Positions 62,454-64,000 of a DNA stretch of 64,000 nt are shown piece by piece. Under the pieces are notes generated by a model that saw only the letters and a program-made list of their open reading frames with translations, did no database searches and had not been told where the DNA came from. Source of the DNA: Spirochaetota bacterium (GTDB taxonomy: Bacteria; Spirochaetota; Brachyspiria; Brachyspirales; JACRPF01); assembly GCA_038043445.1 (NCBI GenBank), contig JBBTBY010000063.1:1-64000 (forward strand). The letters run 5' to 3'. Both the position numbers and the translations under genes were made by a program. The number at the start of each line of letters is the position of its first letter. Position 1 is the stretch's first letter.

Positions 62454-64000
62454 ATGAGCACCCTCCTTGCCGGAGCGATACGGACCATACGGGAAAATGG
62501 GAAGATGCGTGCATCCCTTATCTTCTTCGCGGCGATCTTCATCATAGCACTTCTGTTCCCGCTCGCGTTCTCGCCGTTCGTCGGAAAGGCATATAGATCG
62601 CTCGACTGGTTCCCCATGAGCACCCCCGGCGGTGATTATCAGGTGACCTATGATTATCTGCACCGCTACCTTTCAGGGACAACGATATACGACAAGGCGT
62701 TCACAAAGATATATTCCGAGGGGCATCTTTCCTATCCGCCGCTCCATGCGCTCATCTTCGTGCCGATCGTCATGCCGTTCACGTTCTCATCGAGCTATGC
62801 AGCATGGCGGGTGATCATCGTCCTCCTCACGGTCCTTTCCCTGTGGTTCGCATCACGCATCGTCGCCCATCGCTGGCTGGCGTTCGTATTCCTCGTTTTT
62901 CTTTATCTATCATCGACGTTCATGCAATTCACCCTTGAACGCGGGCAGACAGATGTGCTCATCCTGTTCCTGACATCGGTGTTCCTCTACTGCTATCTGG
63001 TACGCAAGAACACGATACTCACGGCCCTGTTCTTTACGCTCGCGGCATGTGTAAAACTTTTCCCGGCGGTGTTCATCGTTTTCTTTCTTGTCCGAAAGGA
63101 TATAAAAGTCATTCTGTGGTCTGCACTCTTTTTCTTCATTATCGTATTCGCCACCGGCTGGCAGAATTGGGTCGCATGGGGAACAAGCCTCATTTCATTC
63201 ACGAGCGGCATTCAGATCGGCCATGAGGTCGATCATTCATTCACCTATCTCATGAACGGTCTTTTGAGCAGCGCTCCCGGCCTTGCAGGGCTTGCCGCAA
63301 AAGGCATACCCCTCCTGCTTTTCGCGGTCATTATAGCCCTTACTGCCCTGAAAAAGGACAAGCGGGCGACTGCACTCCTGGAGATAGCCGTCATCTCGGT
63401 CATCGTCGATATGATGCCGCCATGGGCTGCAAATTATAAATTGATAACGCTTGCCTTTCTTTTCCTGCTCCCGTTCCATGTCTTACAGACCGAGGATATC
63501 GGTGAGCGCTCGAGCAAATATCACTATGGATTCCTCTTTCTCTGTTTTCTGCTCATCACCCCATTGTACAACGAGACATACGCACGTCTCCCCTATTCGT
63601 TCATCGCCCTTATCACGCCGCTGCAGTTCATGCTGCCGAACCCGCTGCAGACCATCGTTGAGCGCCGCGTTGCGATCGTTCTTGTGCTTCTCGTTCTCTA
63701 TATGATCGTGCTAGCCGGCGCATCGCTCCTGCGCGAACGCGGTCTTGGTGCGTGGATAGAACGATTGAAGCGGCCTGCACTGATCTCCGGCATCGCTATA
63801 TTTGCGTGTGCTATCGTTGCCGGTGCTGTGCACTTCGCTCTCCGATATAAAGATGAAGCACAGCGGTACCGAACGGCAATAGCCGCTTTCGGTGTCGAAA
63901 AGAGCATTGCGGATGGTGTTGCTGTATGCGGATATACCGTGCAGCGCATGCATGGCATCAATTATGAATTTGAGATCATCTATCGATTAACAAGACCGAT
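62454..64000 (+). CDS. GT87-like polyprenol-phosphate glycosyltransferase (cut by right edge)
   Basis: The frame is open from ATG 62454 to the end of the window (515 residues seen). It has about eleven membrane segments and the GT87/DUF2029 hallmarks GGDYQVTYDYLHRYLSG, SYPPLHALIF, ERGQTDVLILF and KLFPAVFIVFF. GT87 enzymes (PimE and relatives) transfer mannose-type sugars from a lipid phosphate on the outer face. The polyprenyl-phosphate synthases of the locus could supply the donor. The gene overlaps no neighbour; a 2-base gap follows the methyltransferase. Confidence 0.8.
   Translation, partial: MSTLLAGAIRTIRENGKMRASLIFFAAIFIIALLFPLAFSPFVGKAYRSLDWFPMSTPGGDYQVTYDYLHRYLSGTTIYDKAFTKIYSEGHLSYPPLHALIFVPIVMPFTFSSSYAAWRVIIVLLTVLSLWFASRIVAHRWLAFVFLVFLYLSSTFMQFTLERGQTDVLILFLTSVFLYCYLVRKNTILTALFFTLAACVKLFPAVFIVFFLVRKDIKVILWSALFFFIIVFATGWQNWVAWGTSLISFTSGIQIGHEVDHSFTYLMNGLLSSAPGLAGLAAKGIPLLLFAVIIALTALKKDKRATALLEIAVISVIVDMMPPWAANYKLITLAFLFLLPFHVLQTEDIGERSSKYHYGFLFLCFLLITPLYNETYARLPYSFIALITPLQFMLPNPLQTIVERRVAIVLVLLVLYMIVLAGASLLRERGLGAWIERLKRPALISGIAIFACAIVAGAVHFALRYKDEAQRYRTAIAAFGVEKSIADGVAVCGYTVQRMHGINYEFEIIYRLTRP

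Overview
The window is a mid-GC bacterial chromosome segment with dense operons, good Shine-Dalgarno sites on most genes and easily read sigma70-type promoters. The organism is probably a Gram-negative anaerobe: it has an outer-membrane-type ABC polysaccharide exporter (Wzm/Wzt-like), a cytoplasmic sulfatase, and a URO-D-like gene beside an AraC regulator. This mix of sulfatase, URO-D-like, AraC and right-handed beta-helix genes recalls Spirochaetota or PVC-group (Lentisphaerota-like) genomes. That placement is inference; no phylogenetic marker other than mfd is present.

Bases 1-18.3k are mixed housekeeping and accessory genes. First come the end of an FAD-dependent oxidoreductase gene, a secreted beta-helix protein and a D-2-hydroxyacid dehydrogenase. 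On the minus strand follow a KAS III-like enzyme, an MnmC/MnmD-like methyltransferase and tRNA-Phe(GAA) behind one consensus promoter. Then come mfd (transcription-repair coupling factor), a MazEF-like toxin-antitoxin pair, an AraC regulator divergent from a URO-D-like gene, a sulfatase, an Lrp/AsnC regulator with an aminotransferase, a lone MoxR-like ATPase, a broken AbiE-type toxin-antitoxin pair, a nucleotide-sugar epimerase and a VapBC pair. Three toxin-antitoxin modules within 9 kb, plus hairpins and gene remnants at 18.3-18.9k, mark an accessory junction.

Bases 18.9k-64k form one large surface-polysaccharide locus read rightward and running off the right edge. It starts at a consensus promoter with the ABC exporter (Wzm/Wzt with an extra C-terminal domain). 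It then holds about ten predicted glycosyltransferases, several as multi-domain fusions; five polytopic GT-C-like membrane proteins plus a sixth, GT87-like one at the right edge; eight SAM methyltransferase domains; four DegT-type sugar aminotransferases; two further nucleotide-sugar short-chain dehydrogenases, one of them GDP-mannose 4,6-dehydratase; two left-handed beta-helix acetyltransferases; a GNAT acetyltransferase; an asparagine synthetase-like amidotransferase; a radical SAM protein; and an AglD/LPG-synthase-type membrane protein.

Three sugar routes can be read. (i) WbpB/WbpD/WbpE-like enzymes (37.9-40.6k) would build a 2,3-diamino-uronic acid, which the asparagine synthetase homologue could amidate. 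(ii) A PglD-like acetyltransferase, an ArnC-like GT2, an ArnE/F-like small membrane protein, an epimerase, a DegT enzyme and three GT-C proteins (40.6-50.8k) look like a lipid-linked-sugar module acting on the outer face of the inner membrane. (iii) Gmd, a deoxysugar C-methyltransferase, a GNAT enzyme and a perosamine-synthase-like enzyme (56.8-61.6k) suggest an N-acylated and possibly C-branched GDP-deoxyamino sugar. The combination of ABC export, lipid-linked-sugar decoration and many methyltransferases is the most unusual feature of the window.
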